A stretch of DNA of 64,000 bases from Streptomyces sp. NP-1717 (GTDB lineage Bacteria > Actinomycetota > Actinomycetes > Streptomycetales > Streptomycetaceae), in the NCBI RefSeq assembly GCF_022695985.1, contig NZ_JAAPBF010000003.1, forward strand, positions 35,037-99,036, in the 5' to 3' direction. A program made the position numbers and the translations under genes. The notes beneath the pieces were generated by a model. It ran no database searches. It saw nothing but the letters and a program-made list of their open reading frames with translations, and had not been told where the DNA came from. Below, piece by piece: positions 57,083-64,000 of the stretch (position 1 is its first letter; every line of letters starts with the position of its first letter).

Positions 57083-57709
57083 TCAGTCCGACGACGGCCG
57101 GAGCAGCGGCAGCATGACGTCGTCGATGAGCCGCGCGATCTCCTCGTCGGGCCATTCGCTGCCACACACCTTCGACCGGTACATCAGCACCGCCGGGATG
57201 ACGTCGAAGACCATCGAGCCGGTGGCGTCGGGCCGTACGTCGCCCCGCCGGATGCCCCGGCGCACGACCTCACCGAACAGATTGGCCGACGGCTCGATCA
57301 CACCGTTCACGATCAGCGCGTGGAACCGCTCGGAGGCCGACTGGTCGCATTCGTGCAGGACGGCGCGGAGCGCGAACCCGGGCCGGGAGTACATCGCGCC
57401 CCGGACGAGCCGGGTCAACTCGTAGAGATCGTCGCGGATTCCGCCCAGATCGGGGGCGTCCTCCAGCGGGGGGAGCCCCGCCGCCAGCGCGTCGGCGACG
57501 AGATCCTCCTTGGAAGGCCAGCGCCGGTAGACGGCGGCCTTGCCCGTCTGCGCCTGCGCGGCGACGCCCTCCATCGTCAGGCCGGCCCAGCCGACCGTAC
57601 TCAACTGCTCCAACGCGGCGTCGAGGATGGCGCGTTCCAGCACCGGCCCTCTACGTCGCGACACCACCGTCCGCGACCGAGCGGTGGCCGCCGAGCGTGA
57701 AGTAACCAT
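57083..57709 (-). CDS. TetR family regulator
   Basis: A 208-residue TetR repressor. N-terminal helix-turn-helix in AILDAALEQLSTVGWAGLTM then EGVAAQAQTGKAAVYRRWPS, and a C-terminal ligand-binding domain. ATG 57709 (MVTSRSAATARS) has a GGAG at good distance; ATG 57724 has none. It is divergent from the DHA2 exporter, and the shared gap holds two palindromes, so it most likely represses the exporter and itself until a drug or metabolite binds. Confidence 0.92.
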   Translation of the reverse strand: MVTSRSAATARSRTVVSRRRGPVLERAILDAALEQLSTVGWAGLTMEGVAAQAQTGKAAVYRRWPSKEDLVADALAAGLPPLEDAPDLGGIRDDLYELTRLVRGAMYSRPGFALRAVLHECDQSASERFHALIVNGVIEPSANLFGEVVRRGIRRGDVRPDATGSMVFDVIPAVLMYRSKVCGSEWPDEEIARLIDDVMLPLLRPSSD

Positions 57710-57750
57710 CAGGCATGTCTCCATGAGGCAAAGAATCAGACGGCAGCCTC

Positions 57751-57770
57751 AGTGAACGGTTGCGTTCACT
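57751..57770. promoter_or_regulatory. TetR operator, palindrome 1
   Basis: AGTGAACGGTTGCGTTCACT: 8-bp perfect arms with a 4-base centre. The core GTGAACG...CGTTCAC recurs as palindrome 2, 48 bp to the right, and as a half-site at 57788-57794. Confidence 0.85.
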
Positions 57771-57798
57771 GACGGGGACTCACTACCGTGAACGGGAC

Positions 57799-57818
57799 AG
57801 TGAACGCTTCCGTTCACT
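57799..57818. promoter_or_regulatory. TetR operator, palindrome 2
   Basis: AGTGAACGCTTCCGTTCACT, the same arms with a different 4-base centre. It ends 21 bp before the exporter start, so binding would block its transcription start. Confidence 0.85.
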
Positions 57819-57839
57819 AATTCACTTGGGGGATCCGTA

Positions 57840-59393
57840 GTGACAACCTCTCAACTCGAAGCGGAACGCGAACCGGGTGCGGCCCGCCGGGAGGGACGGC
57901 CCGGCATCGCGCTGGCCGTCATCGCGGCCTGTCAGCTCATGGTCGTGCTCGACGCGACCATTGTGAACATCGCGCTCCCGCACATCCAGAATGCGCTCGG
58001 TTTCTCCACCACGGACCTCTCCTGGGTCCTGAGCGCCTACACGCTCACCTTCGGCGGCCTGCTGCTGCTCGGTGGCCGCGCCGGCGACATCCTCGGCCGG
58101 CGACGCGTCTTCCTGACCGGCATCCTCGTCTTCACCCTCGCCTCGCTCCTCGGCGGTTTCGCCCAGGAGCCCTGGCAGCTCCTCGCCGCCCGGGCCCTCC
58201 AGGGGATCGGCGGCGCCATCGCCTCGCCCACCGCGCTCGCCCTCATCACCACGACGTTCCCCGAGGGACCCGCACGCAACAGGGCCTTCGGAGTCTTCGC
58301 CGCCGTCTCGGCGGGCGGTGGCGCGCTCGGTCTGCTGGCCGGCGGGATGCTCACCGAATGGCTCGACTGGCGCTGGGTGTTCTTCGTCAACGTACCGATC
58401 GGCGTGCTGATCGCCGTCCTGACGCCGATGTACATCACCGAGTCGAAGCGCCACCCCGGCCGCTTCGACATCTCCGGCGCGGCGACGTCCACGCTGGGCA
58501 TGGCCTCGCTCGTCTACGGGTTCATCCGGGCCTCGGAGGAGGGCTGGCGCGACTCGCTCACGATCGGCTCGTTCACGGCGGCCGTCGTCCTGCTCGCCGC
58601 CTTCGGCGTCGTCGAGTCACGGGCGAAGGAACCGATCACTCCGCTCAGGATGTTCGCCGACCGGAACAGAGCGGGCACCTACGTCATCATGCTGAGCCTG
58701 GCCGCGGCCATGTTCGGGATGTTCTTCTTCATCGTCCTGTTCGTGCAGAACGTGCTCGGCTACAGCCCGATCCGCTCCGGCCTCGCGTTCCTGCCGGTGA
58801 CCCTGGCGATCGGCCTGGGCGCGGCCCTGTCGCAGCGGCTGCTGCCGGTGCTCGGCCCGAAGCCCTTCATGGTCACCGGCGCGACCATCACCGGACTGGG
58901 CCTCTTCTGGCAGACGCTGATCACCCCGGACAGCTCGTATCTGAGCGGCGTGCTCGGACCGATGGTGCTCTTCGGCTTCGGCATGGGGCTCAACTTCGTG
59001 ACCCTGACGCTGACGGCGGTCTCCGGCGTCGCGCAGCACGAGGCGGGCGCCGCGTCGGGTCTGCTCAACGCGAGCCAGCAGGTGGGCGGTTCGCTGGGAC
59101 TCTCCATCCTGGTCACGGTCTTCGGTACGGCGAGCCGCGACGAGGCGGAGAAGCAGGTGCCGGCGTTCATGACGGAGGCGTCACCGGCCGAGAAGGCACA
59201 GTTCGCCGCGACCCGCGAACTGCCCGGACGCTGGGGCCACGAGGTGCTGACACAGGGCATCTCGACCGCGTTCACCGCCGCGGTGGGCATGGTGGTCCTC
59301 GCGCTGCTGACGGCGACGCTGGTGGTACGCGTACGCAAGAGCGACCTGGAGGCGCTCAGCGGCAAGGCGGGTGCCGCGGGGCCGGTGGCCTAG
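57840..59393 (+). CDS. DHA2-family (14-TM) multidrug exporter
   Basis: Proton-driven drug efflux pump, 517 residues of the EmrB/QacA group. It has 14 membrane segments; motif A-like GGRAGDILGRRRVF and the motif C region LGLLAGGMLTEWLDWRWVFFVNVP are clear. GTG 57840 lies just after GGGGGAT. Regulated by the divergent TetR. Its TAG stop is also the CTAG flank of a repeat element that sits between the gene and its terminator. Confidence 0.92.
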   Translation: MTTSQLEAEREPGAARREGRPGIALAVIAACQLMVVLDATIVNIALPHIQNALGFSTTDLSWVLSAYTLTFGGLLLLGGRAGDILGRRRVFLTGILVFTLASLLGGFAQEPWQLLAARALQGIGGAIASPTALALITTTFPEGPARNRAFGVFAAVSAGGGALGLLAGGMLTEWLDWRWVFFVNVPIGVLIAVLTPMYITESKRHPGRFDISGAATSTLGMASLVYGFIRASEEGWRDSLTIGSFTAAVVLLAAFGVVESRAKEPITPLRMFADRNRAGTYVIMLSLAAAMFGMFFFIVLFVQNVLGYSPIRSGLAFLPVTLAIGLGAALSQRLLPVLGPKPFMVTGATITGLGLFWQTLITPDSSYLSGVLGPMVLFGFGMGLNFVTLTLTAVSGVAQHEAGAASGLLNASQQVGGSLGLSILVTVFGTASRDEAEKQVPAFMTEASPAEKAQFAATRELPGRWGHEVLTQGISTAFTAAVGMVVLALLTATLVVRVRKSDLEALSGKAGAAGPVA

Positions 59394-59558
59394 GGGGTGT
59401 CTTGCCGATCAGGCCGGATCAGGGAGCGGAGTCTGGTGCGTGCGATCGCAAGGCGGAGGATCGGACTCGTACCGGGCGTACTCGGCCGGATCCGACAACG
59501 CGGCGAGGTGCCGTGCCGGGCGTCGCGGGCCAGGCGGGACTTCGCGGACACCCCCTAG
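59390..59558. repeat. Repeat element, copy A, with terminal inverted repeats and CTAG flanks
   Basis: The element (59394-59554, 161 bp) begins GGGGTGTC and ends GACACCCC, perfect 8-bp inverted ends, and is flanked on both sides by CTAG (59390-59393, 59555-59558). The left CTAG supplies the TAG stop of the exporter. The layout fits a MITE of an IS5-type group, whose members duplicate YTAR sites, but no transposase is encoded and a fixed regulatory repeat is also possible. Confidence 0.75.
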
Positions 59559-59559
59559 A

Positions 59560-59599
59560 CACGTACGGGACATCCCCCGGGGAGGACGTCCCGTACGTG
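59560..59599. terminator. Terminator of the DHA2 exporter, displaced by the repeat
   Basis: CACGTACGGGAC (59560-59571) pairs with GTCCCGTACGTG (59588-59599), 12 bp, with an inner TCCCC/GGGGA. It starts two bases after the repeat ends. Confidence 0.75.
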
Positions 59600-59669
59600 G
59601 GAGGCCCAGGCGGCGGGCCCGGGCGTGGGCCACCGGGGGCCGCCCGCGGGTCCGGCGGGCGAGGCGCCG

Positions 59670-61568
59670 TCAGAGGCCGTCGCCGGTTGTTCCACCGTCG
59701 TACGGGTCGCGCTCGCCGAGCGAACCGTCCGGCCGGGTCATCGTCGAGCACTCCTCCCACCGAGGATCGGCCGGCCGCTCGGCGAGGATGTCGCGCGCCC
59801 GCGACTCACCCCAACTGGTCGCGTACCACGGCTCGTCCGCGCCGCCCAGGTCCCGCTCGATGCCCTCCAGCGCGCAGGAGCGCAACGGCTCGGGGAGCGT
59901 GTCGAGCGCCGGTACGGCGTCGGCGGAGAGCTGCTGGAAGTAGTTGATGTCGATCTTGTCGGAGGTCCGGTAACGCTCGACGTTCCGCTCGGCGACGAGC
60001 GCGTCCGGCGAGATCAGACCGAAGATCAGGACGCCCGCCGCACCGCTGACCGCGACGGCGCGCGGCAGCCAGCGCCCGCCGACGGCGCCGGCGGCCATGA
60101 TCAGCACGATCACGAGGCCCAGCCACAGCTCCATCGCCGCCACCGAGACGCGCAGCCGCGTCAGCCCGTACGCGTCGACGTACAGGTCCATGCGGCGCAG
60201 CGCGGACGCGACGACGACCAGCGTGAGGGCGCACAGGACGCCGAGCACCGCGTTGACGAGCGTGCGGTCACGGGCGCCCTCGCGCGGCGCCCAGCGGCGC
60301 GCGAGACCGATCACGAGCAGGGTGAGGAGGGTGGCGCCGAGCAGTTGCCAGAAGCCCTGCGTGGCGTACTCGGAGTAGGTGAGGCCGGTCTCGCTCAGCA
60401 CCTTGTCGTAGCCGCCGAACAGCACGGTCAGCTGCACACCGATGAAGACGGCGAACAGCAGGTTGAGGACGACCAGCGGCAGCGCCCACTCGACCCGGCC
60501 GCGCGCGGCCCCGGGCTTGACGGTGATCCGGTCCCACCGCAGCGGCGCCGCCGCCGTGTGCGCGGCGGCGAGCGCCCCGACGACGCCGACCACGAACAGC
60601 ACCGTGCGCCACGGTCCGTCGGCGACCGAGACGTCGGGCGTCAGACCACCGAGCAGATCGGCGAAGGCGGCGTCGGCGCTCGCGAAGAGCGCGCCGAACA
60701 CGATCAGCAGTACGAGGGCGACGGCCGCCGTACGGAGGACGGGTGCCCACCGGCCGCGCGAGCCCTCGGCGCGCTCGCGTACGCCCCGTACTCCCCAGAA
60801 GAGGCCCGTACCGAGCGAGCCGAACAGCCCCAGCGGGCCGAGGATGACGCCGAGCCAGGTGCGGCAGCCGTGCAGGGCGAGCGAACCGAGCCCGAGCGCC
60901 GCCGTCACGGCGAGGAACGTCGGCCACCCGGCGTCGCGCAGGGCGGGCACGGAGAGCAGCGCGACGCCGCCGACGGCCCAGACCAGGGTCCAGGGGCGCG
61001 GTCGCCGTCCGGCCTCGCGCGCGGCGAAGTACGCGGCGAGCGCGGCGGGCACGGTGACGATCAGCAGGTTGAGCCCGAGACCGTCGCCGAGCAGCAGGGC
61101 GCTGAGCAGACCCGTGACGGCGACGCACCACAGGGTGGCGACGCGGATGGCGGCGGGCTCGTCGGAGCTGATCTCGCCGATCCAGACGGGGGGTTCGTGC
61201 GGGGCCGGCTGCCACTGCTGCCAGTTGGGCGGCGGCGTCGGATGAGCGGGACGCCGCTGCTTCGGGGGGCGTCCGGTGTGCGTCGGTGCGGGCCCTCGGG
61301 GCGCGCCCCCCGTCGCCGCCCCGGCACGCGCCGGGGCGCGGGTGTGCGCCGGTACGCCGCCGCGCGGGTGCGGCACCGCGTCCTCTACGTCCTCGGCCGG
61401 AGCGGCTTCGCGCGGCTGGGACGTCTCCGGTGATTGCCGCGACTGCGGTTCCTTGCCCTGCGTGCCCTGCTTCCGCCGCGTCTCCTGCTCGCGCGCCGGA
61501 CCCGGCTCCGGCTCCCCGGCCGATGCCGGTTCCGGCGTCCCACTCGAATTCGACGGTGTGTCTGACAC
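59670..61568 (-). CDS. DUF4173/DUF4153 membrane protein
   Basis: A 632-residue polytopic membrane protein. The first 120 residues are low-complexity (Glu/Pro/Arg), cytoplasmic; then about 12 helices, including the family blocks LIVFGALFASADAAFADLL and TYSEYATQGFWQLLGATLL. A soluble C-terminal part (ALDTLPEPLRSCALEGIERD) follows. The function of DUF4173 is not known. GTG 61568 has GAGGGGGG upstream. Confidence 0.85.
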   Translation of the reverse strand: MSDTPSNSSGTPEPASAGEPEPGPAREQETRRKQGTQGKEPQSRQSPETSQPREAAPAEDVEDAVPHPRGGVPAHTRAPARAGAATGGAPRGPAPTHTGRPPKQRRPAHPTPPPNWQQWQPAPHEPPVWIGEISSDEPAAIRVATLWCVAVTGLLSALLLGDGLGLNLLIVTVPAALAAYFAAREAGRRPRPWTLVWAVGGVALLSVPALRDAGWPTFLAVTAALGLGSLALHGCRTWLGVILGPLGLFGSLGTGLFWGVRGVRERAEGSRGRWAPVLRTAAVALVLLIVFGALFASADAAFADLLGGLTPDVSVADGPWRTVLFVVGVVGALAAAHTAAAPLRWDRITVKPGAARGRVEWALPLVVLNLLFAVFIGVQLTVLFGGYDKVLSETGLTYSEYATQGFWQLLGATLLTLLVIGLARRWAPREGARDRTLVNAVLGVLCALTLVVVASALRRMDLYVDAYGLTRLRVSVAAMELWLGLVIVLIMAAGAVGGRWLPRAVAVSGAAGVLIFGLISPDALVAERNVERYRTSDKIDINYFQQLSADAVPALDTLPEPLRSCALEGIERDLGGADEPWYATSWGESRARDILAERPADPRWEECSTMTRPDGSLGERDPYDGGTTGDGL

Positions 61569-61845
61569 TGGCCCCCCTCACCGCCCGGTGCCGTGCGCAC
61601 GGCGACTGGGCGGCGCGCGGATCCCGGGCTCACGTAAGCGCACGCCCGTCGGTGATCAACGCGGCGGCATGGGCCGAGGCTAGCGCCAGGCGGCGGAGTC
61701 ACCACTTCCGGAGCCAGTCTGTGGCGGGACCGTGACAGTGGAGGCGGAGCGCCCTCTACAGAGAGCTCACCTTCGGAAGGCTCTGCCTGCCCTCCCGCCG
61801 CGGTTCCCCTCTTCAGGAAGCCGACTCTTCAGGAGGCCGGCGTCT

Positions 61846-62823
61846 TCAGCGCGGTCCCGCGGGCAGCCAGCCGGGCAGCGCTTCCGTCTGCTCCACCCAC
61901 CGCGCCGGTGGCGCGCCGGCGTCCACGGCGGCGACCACTCCCCCGACGATGGCGCAGTTCGTGTCGACGTCCCCGCCCACCTGCGCCGTGGTCCAGAAGG
62001 CCCGTTCGAAGTCGCCGAGCGAACGCGCCGCCGACCAGAGGGCGAACGGAACGGTGTCGTGCGCCGTCGTACGCCGACCGCTGCCGAGCACCGCGGCGAC
62101 GGTCGCCGCGTCGTCGTAGTCGAGCATGTCCCGCGCCCGGCGCAGCCCGGCTCCCACGGCGCTGCGGGGCACGAGCGCGATGACGCCGTCGAGCAGGTCC
62201 TCCGGGGCGGGCGGTCCGGCGGGCCCGGCGGTGAGCGCCGCGGCGGCGGCCACCGCCATGGCGCCGGCCACGGCCTCGCGGTGCTGGTGCGTCGTGTAGG
62301 CGGAGATCTCCGCCTGGTGCGTGGCCTGCTCGGGGTCGTCGGCGTACCAGGCGCCGAGCGGGGCGATGCGCATGGCGGCGCCGTTGCCCCAGGAGCCCTG
62401 TCCGTTGAAGAGTCCGGAGGCCAGTTCCCGCCAGTCGCCCCCCTCCCTGACCAGCCGCAGCATGCGGTTCACGGCGGGGCCGTAACCGCGGTCGAAGTCG
62501 TGGTGCGTGGCGAAGGAGTGCGCGAGCGCGTCCTGGTCGATACGGCCGTGCGCGGCGAGGACGGCCACGACGGAGGTGGCCATCTCGGCGTCGTCCGTCC
62601 ACTGCCACGGTCCGGGCGGCAGTTCGCGCCGCTTCAGCAGCGGATAGTTCACGGGGACGAAGAACTGTGAGCCGAGGGCGTCCCCGACGGAGAGCCCGCG
62701 CAGGCTGGCCAGGGCGCGCCGGAAGCGCGGGTCGAGCGGAGTCGGATCGGACGGACTCGGGTCGGACGGACTCGGGTCGGACGGGTTCGGGTCGGCGGGA
62801 GAGGGTGTGGTGTCAGCGGTCAT
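61846..62823 (-). CDS. ADP-ribosylglycohydrolase
   Basis: A 325-residue protein of the ADP-ribosyl-glycohydrolase (DraG/ARH) fold, which removes ADP-ribose from proteins or small molecules. Metal-binding motifs: LSVGDALGSQFF (about 45), QWTDDAEMATSV (about 75) and GGDVDTNCAIVGG (about 282). They keep the key acidic residues although TDDAE and GGDVDT differ from the common TDDT and GGDTDT. A tandem PSDPSPSDP leader is likely disordered. Start ATG 62823 (MTADTTPSPADPN). Confidence 0.88.
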   Translation of the reverse strand: MTADTTPSPADPNPSDPSPSDPSPSDPTPLDPRFRRALASLRGLSVGDALGSQFFVPVNYPLLKRRELPPGPWQWTDDAEMATSVVAVLAAHGRIDQDALAHSFATHHDFDRGYGPAVNRMLRLVREGGDWRELASGLFNGQGSWGNGAAMRIAPLGAWYADDPEQATHQAEISAYTTHQHREAVAGAMAVAAAAALTAGPAGPPAPEDLLDGVIALVPRSAVGAGLRRARDMLDYDDAATVAAVLGSGRRTTAHDTVPFALWSAARSLGDFERAFWTTAQVGGDVDTNCAIVGGVVAAVDAGAPPARWVEQTEALPGWLPAGPR

Positions 62824-62835
62824 CGCCCGTTCACT

Positions 62836-63495
62836 CTAACTGGTGATGCCGTACGGCTCCGGGGTCCGCCAGCGCTCGAACGGCCGGTCCAGCGTGTACC
62901 GCCCGTCCTCACCGAGCAGCAGCGTCCGCGACTCCCCGTTGCGGGGATTGGACAGTGACTCGAACTCGGCGACGGACCAGTGGAACCAGCGCATACAGAA
63001 GAGGCGCATGGTCAGCCCATGGGTGATCAGCAGCACGTTCGCGGGATGGTCGGACGCCTCGAAGCTGCGGTGCAGACTCTCCAGGAAGGCGCCGACCCGG
63101 TCGTACACGTCGGCACCGGACTCGCCCTGCGCGAAGCGGTAGAAGAAGTGCCCGTAGGCGTCGCGGTACGCCTTCTGGAGCCGTACGTCCTCGCGGTCCT
63201 GCCAGTTGCCCCAGTCCTGTTCGCGCAGCCGGGGCTCCTCGCGCACCCGGACCAGCCCGGGGTCGAGGCCGAAGGCGCGGAAGGTCTCGTGGGTGCGGCG
63301 GTACGGCGACACGTACACGCTGACCCGCTCCCGGCCGAACACCTCGCGCAGCCGCGCACCGGTCTCCTCGGCCTGGCGCCATCCGCTCTCGGTGAGCCCC
63401 AGGGCGTGGTCGGGCTCACGTTCGTACACGGTGTCGTCGGCGTTGCCCTCCGACTCGCCGTGCCTGACTAGGACGATGCGTCGCGGTCTCACCAT
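62836..63495 (-). CDS. Histidine phosphatase (phosphoglycerate-mutase-like)
   Basis: A 219-residue histidine phosphatase. RHGESEGNAD with His12 is the phospho-accepting site, and LLITHGLTM near residue 160 supplies the second His; SPYRRTHETF fits the catalytic Arg. Substrate unknown; members of this clade often dephosphorylate small metabolites. It begins 12 bp before the ADP-ribosylglycohydrolase on the same strand, so they likely share an mRNA. Confidence 0.9.
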   Translation of the reverse strand: MVRPRRIVLVRHGESEGNADDTVYEREPDHALGLTESGWRQAEETGARLREVFGRERVSVYVSPYRRTHETFRAFGLDPGLVRVREEPRLREQDWGNWQDREDVRLQKAYRDAYGHFFYRFAQGESGADVYDRVGAFLESLHRSFEASDHPANVLLITHGLTMRLFCMRWFHWSVAEFESLSNPRNGESRTLLLGEDGRYTLDRPFERWRTPEPYGITS

Positions 63496-63568
63496 GGGTC
63501 GACCCTAGATCGGCCGGCCGGGGACGGGGCGGCGACCCCCGCCGCTCGCGTCACACCCGTCCCCGTCG

Positions 63569-64000
63569 TCACACCGTCCAGGTGGGTTCGAGCTGGACGA
63601 CGTCGCCCGCCAGGGCCGCCACGTCCGCAGCGGTCTGCGCGCGCAGCGTGAGCCGCTCCACGCGCTCGATCCGGTACTTGCCGTGCTCGGCCGCCGACTG
63701 CCACATCGACAGCACCAGGAACTCGTTGCCCGGCGCGTCCCCGAACAGTCCGCGCACCATCCCCGGCGAGCCGGCCATCGCCGGATTCCACACCTTCTCC
63801 TGCATCAGCGCGAAGTGCTCGACCCGCTCCTCGCGCACCTTGCAGTGAGCGATCCGGACCACGTCCGCGTCCGTGAACTTCGGCTCGAAACCCGTCTTCA
63901 CATCGAAGCGGTAGTCGAAGAGCTTGGCCTGGGGGTCCCTGAACGTACCCGACTGCGCGGCGGCCAGCCGGTCGTGGGAGCGCGCCATAAAGGAGTCGTA
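63569..64000 (-). CDS. YdbC/DUF4937-family protein (5' end outside window)
   Basis: The frame runs to the window edge: TAC GAC TCC TTT before the ATG at 63988 reads YDSF in frame with MARSHDRLAAA, and this continuity is typical of the family, so the ATG is probably not the true start. The visible part is about 143 residues and consists of a dimeric alpha/beta-barrel (antibiotic monooxygenase-like) module (HCKVREERVEHFALMQEKVW). Function unknown. Confidence 0.8.
   Translation of the reverse strand, partial: YDSFMARSHDRLAAAQSGTFRDPQAKLFDYRFDVKTGFEPKFTDADVVRIAHCKVREERVEHFALMQEKVWNPAMAGSPGMVRGLFGDAPGNEFLVLSMWQSAAEHGKYRIERVERLTLRAQTAADVAALAGDVVQLEPTWTV

Noticed and set aside
59409..59633. Open frame across repeat copy A (74 codons, minus strand)
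   Set aside because: It is confined to the repeat and its flank, differs by non-synonymous changes between copies, and has no SD; it does not look like a transposase.

Overview
High-GC DNA with dense codon bias, SD-led GTG/ATG starts and a recognisable core gene set (hrdB, whiH, sepH, parC, parE, tdk, ptsH, rnhB) points clearly to a Streptomyces chromosome. From memory, the order of these markers matches the central chromosome of S. coelicolor (hemH-sepH-ptsH-parC-parE-hrdB-whiH-rnhB), so most of the window is conserved core rather than a mobile island. No rRNA, tRNA, CRISPR array, prophage or intact insertion sequence was seen.

Layout. 1-3.3 kb: the start of ferrochelatase hemH, a divergent MFS exporter and an aldonolactone-oxidase-type flavoenzyme. 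3.4-11.3 kb: a proline-rich membrane protein, sepH, a rhodanese, a glyoxalase-like protein, an ArsC-like protein, a DUF1801 protein, tdk, an alkaline-phosphatase-like enzyme and a DUF5998 protein. 11.7-16 kb: a fused GNAT/acyl-CoA-synthetase, HPr, and a secreted LytM peptidase behind a c-di-AMP (ydaO) riboswitch. 16-22.8 kb: a pair of M16 peptidases, parC and a CobW GTPase. 22.9-33.8 kb: a carbohydrate locus (GH13 alpha-glucosidase, malEFG-like ABC importer, LacI regulator, and a 1427-residue secreted enzyme whose catalytic aspartates match GH87 alpha-1,3-glucanases). 34-43 kb: a CitA/CitB-type two-component system, an acetate-type symporter with its DUF485 partner, a DesK/LuxR-type two-component system and parE. 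43-50 kb: a small zinc-ribbon-like protein, a secreted trypsin-like protease, hrdB, whiH, a fused ABC transporter and a Nudix/winged-helix protein. 50-57 kb: DUF4192, RecQ fused to a phosphoribosyltransferase-like tail, two unknowns and rnhB. 57-64 kb: a TetR/MFS divergent pair with twin operators, a DUF4173 membrane protein, an ADP-ribosylglycohydrolase, a histidine phosphatase and a YdbC/DUF4937-like protein cut by the window edge.

How the genes work together. The 22.9-33.8 kb block reads as one pathway: an exported modular glucanase cuts an alpha-1,3-glucan, the lipoprotein and two permeases import oligosaccharides (the ATPase is absent, so a shared MsiK-type ATPase is expected), the cytoplasmic GH13 enzyme finishes hydrolysis, and the LacI protein controls it. 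parC and parE flank this block and together give topoisomerase IV. sepH and whiH act in septation during sporulation.

Non-coding points of interest. A repeat occurs twice (59394-59554 and about 11533-11657). The first copy has perfect 8-bp terminal inverted repeats and is flanked by CTAG, and both copies directly abut the stop codon of a gene. A second family of long perfect hairpins (3355, 11412, 22857) sits at gene ends and looks like a dispersed terminator. The TetR/MFS gap holds two near-identical 20-bp palindromes.
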